Of a stretch of 64,000 nt of DNA, positions 51,937 through 59,701 are shown one piece after another. This DNA is from Caenispirillum bisanense. GTDB lineage: Bacteria > Pseudomonadota > Alphaproteobacteria > Rhodospirillales > Rhodospirillaceae. The translations under genes were made by a program, and so were the position numbers. Within the stretch, counting starts at the first letter, position 1, and each line of letters opens with the position of its first letter. The DNA is taken from assembly GCF_039523075.1 (NCBI RefSeq), contig NZ_BAAAEP010000014.1, forward strand, positions 1 to 64,000, in the 5' to 3' direction. The notes beneath the pieces are model-generated. The model ran no database searches and was not told the origin of the DNA. It worked only from the letters and a program-made list of their open reading frames with translations.

Positions 51937-52159
51937 GGTTCATCTCCTGCGGGAATGAGCTGCGATGCAATCCCGCCATGCTCGCCCCCGCCGGTAACCA
52001 CATCATGTCCGCCGGCCGGCCGTTCGGTAACAGAGGGTAACGGCGGCGCCCCGCATCCCCCATTGACTTCCTCCCCCGATTCCGGCCATCAATGCCGAAC
52101 GTTTCGCTGCGGCGCAGCAGATTGAAATATTATTTCTGGCTTTTTGGGAGGATTTCCGC

Positions 52160-53143
52160 ATGAGCTTCACCATCGTCGAGCAGGCTCCGGCCCGCCTGAA
52201 TCGCAGTGAACAGGCCGTTCCCGGCTCCAACACCCGGTTCCTGGAGAAGGCCGCGCAGGGCAACGCCGACATGGTGTTCCTCGACCTGGAGGACGCCGTT
52301 GCCCCCTCCGAGAAGGAGCAGGCGCGCAAGAATATTATCCAGGCGCTGCATGACCTCGACTGGTCGGGCAAGACGGTGTCGATCCGCATCAACGGCCTCG
52401 ACACCCACTACATGTACCGCGACGTGGTGGACATCCTGGAAGCCTGCGTCGACAAGGTCGACCTCATCATGATCCCGAAGGCCGGCACCGCCGCCGACAT
52501 CTACGCCCTCGACATGCTGGTCACCCAGATCGAGCAGGCCAAGGGCTGGACCAAGCGGGTCGGCTTCGAGATGATCATCGAGACGGCGCTCGGCATGCAG
52601 AACGTCCACGAGATCGCCGCCGCCTCCAAGCGCAACGAGAGCCTGCACTTCGGCGTCGCCGACTATGCCGCCTCCACCAAGGCGCGCACGGTGAACATCG
52701 GCGGCCCGAACCCGCTCTACGGCGTGCTGACCGACCCGCTGGACGACGGCCGCCGCGACTTCCACTGGGGCGACATGTGGCACTACGCCATCGCCCGCAT
52801 GGTGGTGGCCGCCCGCGCCAACGGCCTGCGCCCCATCGACGGCCCGTTTGGCGACTTCTCCGACGCCGAGGGCTACAAGGCCCAGGCGCGCCGCGCCGCC
52901 ATCCTCGGCTGCGAAGGCAAGTGGGCCATCCACCCGAGCCAGGTGGACCTCGCCAACGACCTGTTCTCCCCCTCCGACGCCGAGGTCGCCCAGGCCCAGG
53001 CCATCCTGGACGCCATGGCCGAAGCCCAGCGCACCGGCAAGGGCGCCGTGACCCTGAACGGCAAGCTGATCGACATCGCCTCGATCAAGCAGGCCGAGGT
53101 GCTGGTCAAGAAGGCCGAGCAGATCAAGGCGCTGGGGAAGTAA
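52160..53143 (+). CDS. mcl: L-malyl-CoA/beta-methylmalyl-CoA lyase
   Basis: A protein of 327 residues, close to Mcl1 of Rhodobacter in my recollection. CitE-like TIM-barrel motifs are VFLDLEDAVAPSEKEQARKN, IRINGLDTHYMYRDVVDI, LIMIPKAGTAADIYALDML, GFEMIIETALGMQNVHEIAA, LHFGVADYAASTKART and KWAIHPSQVDLANDLF. The Glu and Asp that bind Mg are in IIETAL and FLDLED. The enzyme cleaves malyl-CoA and methylmalyl-CoA to glyoxylate plus acyl-CoA in the ethylmalonyl-CoA pathway. GGGAGGA precedes the ATG. No other pathway gene lies nearby. Confidence 0.95.
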   Translation: MSFTIVEQAPARLNRSEQAVPGSNTRFLEKAAQGNADMVFLDLEDAVAPSEKEQARKNIIQALHDLDWSGKTVSIRINGLDTHYMYRDVVDILEACVDKVDLIMIPKAGTAADIYALDMLVTQIEQAKGWTKRVGFEMIIETALGMQNVHEIAAASKRNESLHFGVADYAASTKARTVNIGGPNPLYGVLTDPLDDGRRDFHWGDMWHYAIARMVVAARANGLRPIDGPFGDFSDAEGYKAQARRAAILGCEGKWAIHPSQVDLANDLFSPSDAEVAQAQAILDAMAEAQRTGKGAVTLNGKLIDIASIKQAEVLVKKAEQIKALGK

Positions 53144-53213
53144 GGTAGTATGGTCCCCTCCGTCGCCCTCGGGTGGCGGAGGGGAAGACTTCTCCGGTCG
53201 GGAGGGCTCCGCC

Positions 53214-53426
53214 ATGGCACATCGCACCAGCCTGTTCGACAGCGACGGCCTGCAGGCCGTGCGACTGCCGGAGGACCTCGCCTTCCCCGCCGGGGTGACG
53301 GAGGTGGCCGTGGTCAAGGACGGCACCCGCCGCATCCTCGTGCCGGTGCAGGCGGGGTGGGACGACTTCTTCGATGCGCCAGGGGTGGACCTCGGCCCGC
53401 GGGAGCAGCCCACAGGCGGTGCGTGA
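53214..53426 (+). CDS. orphan VapB-like (AbrB-type) antitoxin
   Basis: A protein of 70 residues. HRTSLFDSDGLQAVRLPEDL followed by FPAGVTEVAVVKDGTRRIL matches the swapped-hairpin AbrB fold of VapB antitoxins, and the C-terminal WDDFFDAPGVD is where VapB normally wraps its toxin. The expected vapC PIN-domain gene is absent: the next gene, 10 bp on, is on the other strand and belongs to a different pair. GGGAGG precedes the ATG. It may be a relic or act in trans. Confidence 0.8.
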   Translation: MAHRTSLFDSDGLQAVRLPEDLAFPAGVTEVAVVKDGTRRILVPVQAGWDDFFDAPGVDLGPREQPTGGA

Positions 53427-53436
53427 GTACGGCCGC

Positions 53437-53778
53437 TCACGCCGCCTTCAGGGTGAAGTCCACGTGGACGGCGTCGTAAGGGAACAGCAGGCGCCCGTCG
53501 TCGGTGCGGTCGAGCAGGCCGGCGTCCAGCAGCAGGTGGGCGTCGCCGTGGACCGTCTTTACATCCCGCCCGACCCGCCGCGCCACCTCCCGAAGGCTGA
53601 GAGGCCCCTGGCCTGTCATGGCGCGCAGCACGTCCCACCGCTTGGGCGTGAGGGTTTTCCACAGCGCCTCGACGCTCTCGAACGAGATGCGGACGCCCTG
53701 CGGCTCGCCGGCGAAGGCGGCCAGGGCGCGGCGGGTGACCTCGTCGCGATGGGCCACCGATACGGTGACGGTCGTCAT
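53437..53778 (-). CDS. HVO_A0114-type helix-turn-helix antitoxin (TumA-like)
   Basis: A protein of 113 residues. The N-terminus TTVTVSVAHRDEVTRR is followed by a winged helix-turn-helix: FESVEALWKTLTPKRWDVLR, PLSLREVARRVGRDVKTVHG and AHLLLDAGLLDRTDDGRLLF. This matches DNA-binding proteins paired with DUF6516/TumE toxins. The ATG at 53778 overlaps the toxin stop by four bases and has GGAGG eight bases upstream, so I prefer it over the ATG at 53793. It probably neutralises the toxin and represses the pair through the palindrome at 54062. Confidence 0.8.
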   Translation of the reverse strand: MTTVTVSVAHRDEVTRRALAAFAGEPQGVRISFESVEALWKTLTPKRWDVLRAMTGQGPLSLREVARRVGRDVKTVHGDAHLLLDAGLLDRTDDGRLLFPYDAVHVDFTLKAA

Positions 53779-54062
53779 GGCTTCAGCCTCCATGCGTCCA
53801 CATCGGCCCAGAAATCCCGCAGCAGGGCGGCGGGGGTAGTGAAGCGATAGGGCTCCTCACGATCGCCCAGATGGCGGTGATCGCCCTTGCCGGCCTCATT
53901 ATCGTAGCGCAGGACACAAACGCCCTGCACCACGTAGGCCAGCGAGTATTTGTAGCCGTGGAACGACGCGCGGACGGGAGCCGGCACCTGCCAGACCCGC
54001 AGTTCGACAAATGCGTCGTCGGCAACAATGTGCCGCTCATCCAACAGCAGTCTCGCCCCCAT
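53775..54062 (-). CDS. DUF6516 / TumE-type toxin
   Basis: A protein of 95 residues. MGARLLLDERHIVADDAFVE, LRVWQVP, YKYSLAYVVQG, CVLRYDNEAGKGDHRH and PYRFTTPAALLRDFWADVDA follow the TumE/DUF6516 pattern, in which conserved YDN and KGDHRH residues may form the active site. The toxic activity is family inference. It is the first gene of the pair; the antitoxin follows with an ATGA overlap, the reverse of the commonest order in type II systems. The start codon lies inside an inverted repeat. Confidence 0.8.
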   Translation of the reverse strand: MGARLLLDERHIVADDAFVELRVWQVPAPVRASFHGYKYSLAYVVQGVCVLRYDNEAGKGDHRHLGDREEPYRFTTPAALLRDFWADVDAWRLKP

Positions 54063-54081
54063 GTTGGTAATTTGACCAACA
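54062..54081 (-). promoter_or_regulatory. palindromic operator at the start of the TumE-like gene
   Basis: TGTTGGT (54062-54068), six bases, ACCAACA (54075-54081), a perfect 7-bp inverted repeat that overlaps the first base of the toxin start codon. It is the natural site for autoregulation by the helix-turn-helix antitoxin. Confidence 0.7.
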
Positions 54082-54212
54082 ATTGGCGGCGCCGTCAAGG
54101 GCTGCGGACCGTACCTGGGCCGATCACGGCGATCCCTCCTGCCGTTTTTGGGCTTCACCCGTGCGCCGGCTGTGTTATCCCTTGGGCCGCACACGGACGA
54201 ACCCGGGACGCC

Positions 54213-55166
54213 ATGAACTTTCTCGACTTTGAAAAGCCCATCGCCGAGCTGGAAGGCAAGATCGCCGATCTGCGCCACCTGTCGGACGACGACGGCATCA
54301 ATATCGCGGACGAAGTCGCCCGCCTTCAGGCCAAGGTGGAAAAGCAGCTGAAGGCGACCTACGCCAAGCTGACGCCGTGGCAGAAGACGCAGGTGGCGCG
54401 CCATCCCGACCGCCCCCATTGCCTCGACTACGTCACCCAGCTGATCGAGGACTTCCAGCCGCTGGCCGGCGACCGCACCTATGCCGAGGACGAAGCCATC
54501 GTCGGCGGCGTCGGCCGGTTCCGCGGCCGCAGCGTCATGGTGATCGGCCAGGAAAAGGGCCACGACACCGAGACGCGGGTGAAGCACAACTTCGGCATGG
54601 CCATGCCCGACGGCTACCGCAAGGCCCGCCGCCTGATGCGCATGGCCGACAAGTTCCGCCTGCCGGTCATCACCCTGGTCGACACCGCCGGCGCCTATCC
54701 CGGCGTGGCGGCGGAGGAACGCGGTCAGGCCGAGGCCATCGCCCGCGCCATCGAAACCTGCCTCGACATCCGGGTGCCGCTGATTTCCTGCGTCATCGGC
54801 GAAGGCGGTTCGGGCGGCGCCATTGCGCTGGCCGCCGCCAACGTGGTGCTGATGCTGGAGCACTCGATCTATTCCGTCATCAGCCCGGAAGGCTGCGCCG
54901 GCATCCTGTGGCGCTCCGGCGACCAGGCCCAGGCCGCCGCCGAGGCCCTGAAGCTCACCGCCCAGGACCTGCACCGCCTGGGCGTCATCGACGAGATCGT
55001 GCCGGAGCCGCTGGGCGGCGCCCATCGCTCGCGCAAGAGCGCCATCGACGCCGTCGGCGACTGCATCGACCGCCACCTGACCGGCCTCATCACCACCGAG
55101 GGCGGCGTGCTGCGCGCCAAGCGCCGCGACAAGTTCCTGGAAATGGGCCGCCACGGCCTCGACTGA
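54213..55166 (+). CDS. accA: acetyl-CoA carboxylase carboxyltransferase alpha subunit
   Basis: A protein of 317 residues from MNFLDFEKPIAELEGKIADL. Crotonase-fold motifs include VMVIGQEKGHDTETRVKHNF, GMAMPDGYRKARRLMRMADK, TLVDTAGAYPGVAAEERGQA, ISCVIGEGGSGGAIALAAAN and SVISPEGCAGILWR, the last forming the oxyanion and biotin site. With AccD it transfers the carboxyl group from biotin to acetyl-CoA, the committed step of fatty acid synthesis. The frame is open far upstream, but the family begins at 54213. It is a single gene convergent with an AraC regulator; GC-rich inverted repeats around 55190-55220 may end both. Confidence 0.96.
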   Translation: MNFLDFEKPIAELEGKIADLRHLSDDDGINIADEVARLQAKVEKQLKATYAKLTPWQKTQVARHPDRPHCLDYVTQLIEDFQPLAGDRTYAEDEAIVGGVGRFRGRSVMVIGQEKGHDTETRVKHNFGMAMPDGYRKARRLMRMADKFRLPVITLVDTAGAYPGVAAEERGQAEAIARAIETCLDIRVPLISCVIGEGGSGGAIALAAANVVLMLEHSIYSVISPEGCAGILWRSGDQAQAAAEALKLTAQDLHRLGVIDEIVPEPLGGAHRSRKSAIDAVGDCIDRHLTGLITTEGGVLRAKRRDKFLEMGRHGLD

Positions 55167-55205
55167 CGCCGCCGCAAGCCGGCGCGGGCGGTGGGGCGGG
55201 CGGGA

Positions 55206-55976
55206 TCATCCGCCCGCCGCCCCCTGTCGCCGCAAGGCTGCCGGCGTCACCCCGCGCTCCTTCCTCAGGGCGCGGGTGAGGGCGGTCTGGTCGGCATAGC
55301 CGCAGGCGAGCGCCACCTCCACGATCGGCATGTCGCTGCCCGCCAGCAGCGCCGCCGCCCGGTCCAGCCGGGTGCGGCGCAGGTATTCCGCCACCCCGCA
55401 GCCGAGCAGCCGCCGGAACTCCGCCTGCAGGTGGCTGGGGCTGAGGCCGGCGGCCTGCGCCACCTCCGCCACCGACAGCGGCTGATCGAGCCGGGCATCG
55501 ATGCAGGCCACCGCCGCCGCCACCCGCGCCGAGGCCGGCACCGCCGCCGGAGCCTCGCCGCCAGTCGGCTGCGCCTCCAGCAGCAGCAGGCTGAGGGCGT
55601 GGTGGGCGGTGGCGGCATCGGCGGTGCCGCCGATCTCGGCCAGATAGCGCACCAGATGCTGCGCCGGCTGCCCCAGGGAAAAGAACGTGCCGGCCGCCAG
55701 CCGCGGCAGCAGGCGCTGCGGCAGCCCGGCGGCGTGGCTGGCGAAATCCACCACCAGGAAGCGGTTGCCCTGGCCCTCCACCCGGAAGCGGTGGGGCACC
55801 TGCGGCGCCAGGAACACGCCGCGGCCGTCGCGCACCGTATCGGCGCGGTCGCCGACGTGCAGCGGCATGCCGCCGGCCAGCGGCAGCACGATCTGGTGGT
55901 GGTCGTGGGTGTGCGTGTCCTCCGCCTGGCGGGGGCGGTAGGAACGCACCTCGACCCGGATGGGGGGCGCCTTCAT
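55206..55976 (-). CDS. AraC-family regulator with N-terminal cupin
   Basis: A protein of 256 residues. The N-terminal cupin-like sensor includes THTHDHHQIVLPLAGGMPLH and FLAPQVPHRFRVEGQGN. The C-terminal double helix-turn-helix reads QPLSVAEVAQAAGLSPSHLQ, AEFRRLLGCGVAEYLRRTRL and EVALACGYADQTALTRALRK. Such regulators often control a divergent or distant catabolic or export gene. Here the divergent neighbour is trpS (159 bp), an unlikely target, so the regulon is unknown. Confidence 0.92.
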   Translation of the reverse strand: MKAPPIRVEVRSYRPRQAEDTHTHDHHQIVLPLAGGMPLHVGDRADTVRDGRGVFLAPQVPHRFRVEGQGNRFLVVDFASHAAGLPQRLLPRLAAGTFFSLGQPAQHLVRYLAEIGGTADAATAHHALSLLLLEAQPTGGEAPAAVPASARVAAAVACIDARLDQPLSVAEVAQAAGLSPSHLQAEFRRLLGCGVAEYLRRTRLDRAAALLAGSDMPIVEVALACGYADQTALTRALRKERGVTPAALRRQGAAGG

Positions 55977-56135
55977 CCCCGCATGGTCCGCCGCCCGGCC
56001 GCCGCTGGCAAGGGCCGAGTCGCGGCAGCCCTGCAGCGGCCGCGGTTGACGCCCCGGCGGCCATGGGCTACCTCCGTTGCCGGGCCGGCCCTCCACCCGC
56101 CGGCGACATCCACAGCCAGACGGAACCCACACACG

Positions 56136-57134
56136 ATGAGCCGCATCTTTTCGGGCGTTCAGCCCACGGGCAACCTGCACCTCGGCAACTATCTCGGCGC
56201 CATCCGCAACTGGGTGCGGCTGCAGAACGAGTTCGAGTGCGTCTTCTGCGTCGTCGACATGCACGCCATCACCGTCTGGCAGGACCCCGCCGCGCTGACC
56301 CAGGCGACGCGCGAGGTGACGGCCAGCTTCATCGCCGCCGGCATCGACCCGGAAAAGCAGGTGCTGTTCAACCAGTCGGCGGTGGCGGGCCACGCCCAGC
56401 TGGCGTGGGTGTTCAACTGCGTCGCCCGCATCGGCTGGCTGAACCGCATGACCCAGTTCAAGGAGAAGGCCGGCAAGAACCGCGAGAACGCGAGCGTCGG
56501 CCTCTACGCCTACCCGAACCTCATGGCCGCCGACATCCTGCTGTACAAGGCCACCCACGTGCCGGTGGGCGAGGACCAGAAGCAGCACCTGGAACTGGCC
56601 CGCGACATCGCCCAGAAGTTCAACACCGACTTCGGCCGCGAGGTCTTCCCGCAGCCGGAGCCGCTGATCTTCGGCGCCGCCACCCGCGTCATGTCCCTGC
56701 GCGACGGCACCGCCAAGATGAGCAAGTCGGCGGAAAGTGATTACTCGCGCATCAACATGACCGACGATGCCGACACCATCGCCCAGAAGATCCGCAAGGC
56801 CAAGACCGACCCCGAGCCGCTGCCCGCCGACGCCGACGGCTTCGAAGGCCGCGCCGAGGCCCGCAACCTGGTGAACATCTACGCCGCCCTGCGCGACGTG
56901 TCGTTCACCGAGGCGGTGGCGGAAGTGGGCGGCAAGCCGTTCAGCGAGTTCAAGGGCATCCTGACCGACGTGGCGGTGGACGTGCTCGGCCCCATCAACG
57001 CCGAGATGAAGCGCCTGCTCGACGACGTGTCGGAGATCGACAAGGTGCTGGCCCGCGGTGCCGAACGGGCCCGCGCCATCGCGCAGCCGACCATCGACGA
57101 GGTCTATGACACCGTCGGCTTCCTGCGGGTCTGA
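56136..57134 (+). CDS. trpS: tryptophanyl-tRNA synthetase
   Basis: A protein of 332 residues, class I synthetase. The HIGH-type signature is GVQPTGNLHLGNYLGAIRNW and the KMSKS motif is AKMSKSAESDYSR. GLYAYPNLMAADILLYKATH and VPVGEDQKQHLELARDIAQK are TrpRS landmarks. It attaches Trp to its tRNA. The family start at 56136 is chosen although the frame is open upstream. In relatives I recall trpS near a usp and an nfu gene, as found here downstream. Confidence 0.97.
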   Translation: MSRIFSGVQPTGNLHLGNYLGAIRNWVRLQNEFECVFCVVDMHAITVWQDPAALTQATREVTASFIAAGIDPEKQVLFNQSAVAGHAQLAWVFNCVARIGWLNRMTQFKEKAGKNRENASVGLYAYPNLMAADILLYKATHVPVGEDQKQHLELARDIAQKFNTDFGREVFPQPEPLIFGAATRVMSLRDGTAKMSKSAESDYSRINMTDDADTIAQKIRKAKTDPEPLPADADGFEGRAEARNLVNIYAALRDVSFTEAVAEVGGKPFSEFKGILTDVAVDVLGPINAEMKRLLDDVSEIDKVLARGAERARAIAQPTIDEVYDTVGFLRV

Positions 57135-57202
57135 GGCGCAGCGGCGCGGCGGGCGGCGGGGCGGGCTGCAACTGGCCCTTCCGTACCGCCGCGTCCTGGC
57201 CT

Positions 57203-58042
57203 ATGACTGAAGGACCGATCGATCCGATCCCCCTCCGGCCGAGGTTGCCGTTGCGCGCTGCCGTTCGCCGTCCCCTGTTCCTCGCTCGCCTGGCCGGCCT
57301 GATCGCCGCCGTGGTGGGGGCGCTGTGGCTGACGCTGATGGCGGCGCGGGCGGTGGAACAGCCGCTGGTGGCCGACCTGTCCAAGCATCTGGTCGCCATC
57401 ACCACCGGCTTTGCCGGCACCGACGTGCTGCTGTTCGGCGCCACCGACGGCCCCGGCGACGTGGTGCTGGTGGTGCGCGGCCCCGACCAGCCGGCGGTGG
57501 TGCGCAAGAAGGACAAGGTGGCCGGCCTCATCTGGGCCAACACCGAATCCGTCACCTTCACCGGCGTGCCCAGCTTCTACAAGGTCGCCAGCTCGCGCGC
57601 CTTCACCGACTTCATGGCCGAAAGCCTGCGCGAACGCCACCGCATCGGCACCGACAACCTGGACCTGCGCCCCGCCGACGGCAGCCTCGCCACCCCGGCC
57701 GAGGTCGCCGCCTTCCGCGAGGCGCTGGTGCGGCTGAAGACCGAGGCCGGCCTGTACCTGGAGCGGGAGGAGGGGGTGCGCATGCTCGCCAACCGCCTGT
57801 TCCGGTCGGAGCTGTACTTCCCGTCCAACGTTCCCACCGGCACCTACATGGTGGAGGTCTATCTGGTGCGCGACGGCGAGGTGGTGTCGGCCGAGGTGAC
57901 GCCGCTGGTCATCAGCAAGGTCGGCATCGGCGCCGAGATCTTCCACTTCGCCTACCGGCAGTCGGTGCTGTACGGCCTGGCGGCCATCCTGCTGGCCGTC
58001 GCCGCCGGCTGGATCGCCGGCCTGATTTTCCGCAAGACTTGA
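57203..58042 (+). CDS. TIGR02186-type membrane-anchored periplasmic protein
   Basis: A protein of 279 residues. An N-terminal membrane segment (LAGLIAAVVGALWLTLMAAR) and a C-terminal one (LYGLAAILLAVAAGWIAGLI) flank a periplasmic region with VADLSKHLVAITTGFAGTDV, LFGATDGPGDVVLVVRGPDQ, AGLIWANTESVTFTGVPSFY and SELYFPSNVPTGTYMVEVYL. This is the known uncharacterised alphaproteobacterial family, often next to a TauE/SafE-type transporter, which is not seen here. It lies 19 bp before the usp gene, so the two are likely one operon. Confidence 0.85.
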   Translation: MTEGPIDPIPLRPRLPLRAAVRRPLFLARLAGLIAAVVGALWLTLMAARAVEQPLVADLSKHLVAITTGFAGTDVLLFGATDGPGDVVLVVRGPDQPAVVRKKDKVAGLIWANTESVTFTGVPSFYKVASSRAFTDFMAESLRERHRIGTDNLDLRPADGSLATPAEVAAFREALVRLKTEAGLYLEREEGVRMLANRLFRSELYFPSNVPTGTYMVEVYLVRDGEVVSAEVTPLVISKVGIGAEIFHFAYRQSVLYGLAAILLAVAAGWIAGLIFRKT

Positions 58043-58061
58043 CCCGGAGGTTCCCCCCTTC

Positions 58062-58568
58062 ATGAGCGACGATGCCTCCCCTGCCGCCCCGACGGGCGCC
58101 CCGACGTCGCCCCGCACCTTCCTGGTGGTCGTCGACGAGACCGAGGAGATGCAGGCGGCGCTGACCTATGCCTCCTGCCGCGCCCGCTCCACCGGCGGCG
58201 CCGTCGCCCTGCTGAAGGTGGTGGAACCGGCGGAATTCCAGCATTTCGCCGCCATCGGGGCCCGCATGCAGGACGAAAGCCGCGAGGAGGCGGAGCAGCT
58301 GCTGCAGCGCCTGTCGGCGGAGGTGGTGAAGCTGTGCGGCCGCATGCCCATCCTGTTCATCCGCGAGGGCAAGGCGCAGGACGAGCTGCTGCGCCTGATC
58401 GAGGACGAGCCCGGCATCTCCATCCTGGTGCTGGCCGCCGGCACCGGGCCGGAAGGGCCGGGGCCGCTGGTGTCGGCGCTGACCGGGCGCATGTCGTCCA
58501 GGCTGCGGGTGCCGGTGACCATCGTGCCGGGCACCCTGTCGGCAGACGACATCCGCCGGCTGGCTTGA
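58062..58568 (+). CDS. universal stress protein UspA family
   Basis: A protein of 168 residues. After a Pro/Ala leader, the Usp fold starts TFLVVVDETEEMQAALTYAS, with ILFIREGKAQDELLRLIEDE in the middle and SILVLAAGTGPEG then VSALTGRMSSRLRVPVTIVP at the end. The classic ATP-binding GxxGxxxxG-[ST] motif is only partly kept (AAGTGPEGPGPLVSALTG). The role in stress is unknown. It is co-transcribed with the preceding TIGR02186 gene and precedes nfu by 95 bp. Confidence 0.85.
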   Translation: MSDDASPAAPTGAPTSPRTFLVVVDETEEMQAALTYASCRARSTGGAVALLKVVEPAEFQHFAAIGARMQDESREEAEQLLQRLSAEVVKLCGRMPILFIREGKAQDELLRLIEDEPGISILVLAAGTGPEGPGPLVSALTGRMSSRLRVPVTIVPGTLSADDIRRLA

Positions 58569-58663
58569 CGTTTCGGCCGTCGTGGACCACATACCGACCA
58601 AGCAAGAGACTCAGGAATAGACGCCCCTGCGGCGGCGCGAGAGACGACGACGAAGGACCACCC

Positions 58664-59212
58664 ATGTTCATCCAGACCGAGCCGACCCCGAACCCTGCCA
58701 CGCTGAAGTTCCTGCCGGGCCGGCAGGTCATGCCGCAGGGCACTGCCGATTTCACCTCCGCCGACAAGGCGGCGCCGTCGCCGCTCGCCACCCGCCTGTT
58801 CGGCGTCGATGGCGTGACGGCGGTGTTCCTCGGGGCCGACTTCGTGACGGTGACCAAGGAAGAGGGCCGCGACTGGCAGGTGCTGAAGCCGATGATCCTC
58901 GGCGCCATCATGGAGCACTACACCAGCGGCGTGCCGGTCATCCACACCGTCGCCCTCGACAGCCTGAACGACGGCGACGACGACGAGATCGTGGCCCAGA
59001 TCAAGGAACTGATCGAGACCCGCGTGCGCCCGGTGGTGGCCCGCGACGGCGGCGACATCGTGTTCCGCGGCTTCGAGGACGGCGTCGTCTACCTGCACAT
59101 GCAGGGCGCCTGCTCGGGCTGCCCCAGCTCCACCATGACGCTGAAGAACGGCATCGAGAACATGCTGCGCCACTTCGTGCCGGAAGTGCGGCTGGTGGAA
59201 GCGGTGAACTGA
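58664..59212 (+). CDS. NfuA/NifU-type iron-sulfur scaffold protein
   Basis: A protein of 182 residues. The N-terminal Nfu_N domain begins MFIQTEPTPNPATLKFLPGR. The C-terminal NifU domain has IETRVRPVVARDGGDIVFRG and the cluster site MQGACSGCPSSTMTLK with its CxxC. It should carry a 4Fe-4S cluster to client enzymes. CGAAGGACCACCC gives the ribosome site. A strong terminator lies 36 bp after the stop. Confidence 0.93.
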   Translation: MFIQTEPTPNPATLKFLPGRQVMPQGTADFTSADKAAPSPLATRLFGVDGVTAVFLGADFVTVTKEEGRDWQVLKPMILGAIMEHYTSGVPVIHTVALDSLNDGDDDEIVAQIKELIETRVRPVVARDGGDIVFRGFEDGVVYLHMQGACSGCPSSTMTLKNGIENMLRHFVPEVRLVEAVN

Positions 59213-59247
59213 CCGACGCCTCGCGCGCGGTCCCTGCCGATCGACAC

Positions 59248-59286
59248 GACGGCGGCCGGAGAGGGCTTCTCCGGCCGCCGTCTTTT
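59248..59286 (+). terminator. intrinsic terminator after the nfu gene
   Basis: A perfect 15-bp stem GACGGCGGCCGGAGA (59248-59262) / TCTCCGGCCGCCGTC (59268-59282) with a 5-base loop, followed by TTTTG. It is the best terminator in the window. Confidence 0.95.
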
Positions 59287-59697
59287 GTCCGCCAGGCGAG
59301 CGACTCCGGTGGCACAACTGTTGCGCCTGGGCATCATCCGCCCCTGAATCACCCTGCCGCTGCCGCCGCGCGGCCCTTCCTCTGCCCCATTCCCCTGCCA
59401 TGACGGAGGCCGCAGAGCGCCGAGTCGCGCGGCGTTCTCATGCCTGAGCGCCGGCTGACGACAGTCGAAGGGGGTAGCCATGGTTGACGCAGGAGGTGGT
59501 ATCCGTATCATCCCCCTCGGTCTGACGTGGCCGGGCGAGGGTCCGGCGCGGCTGGCCGACAGTCGCCGGACCGATGCCGGCGGCTCCCCGCCGGCCCTGT
59601 GCGACAGGAGAATGAAGGGGGATACCCGGCCCGCCCCGGCAGCGCGACCGCACGCGCCAAGGCGCGGTTGCCGGCCGACCAGAGAAGAGACCGCGGA
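59287..59697. other. leader region before the glucosaminidase gene
   Basis: 411 bp after the nfu terminator. Nothing is evident before about 59460. The rest holds a possible small ORF (59480-59701), listed separately, and the promoter must lie in this stretch. Confidence 0.45.
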
Positions 59698-59701
59698 ATG
59701 A
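59480..59701 (+). CDS. possible 73-residue upstream ORF coupled to the glucosaminidase gene
   Basis: An ATG with GAAGGGGG about five bases upstream opens a 73-codon frame whose TGA overlaps the next ATG as ATGA. The product (MVDAGGGIRIIPLGLTWPGE, then Arg/Pro-rich) resembles no family I know. It could be a leader peptide or chance in a GC-rich sequence. The overlap and ribosome site are the only support. Confidence 0.3.
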   Translation: MVDAGGGIRIIPLGLTWPGEGPARLADSRRTDAGGSPPALCDRRMKGDTRPAPAARPHAPRRGCRPTREETAE

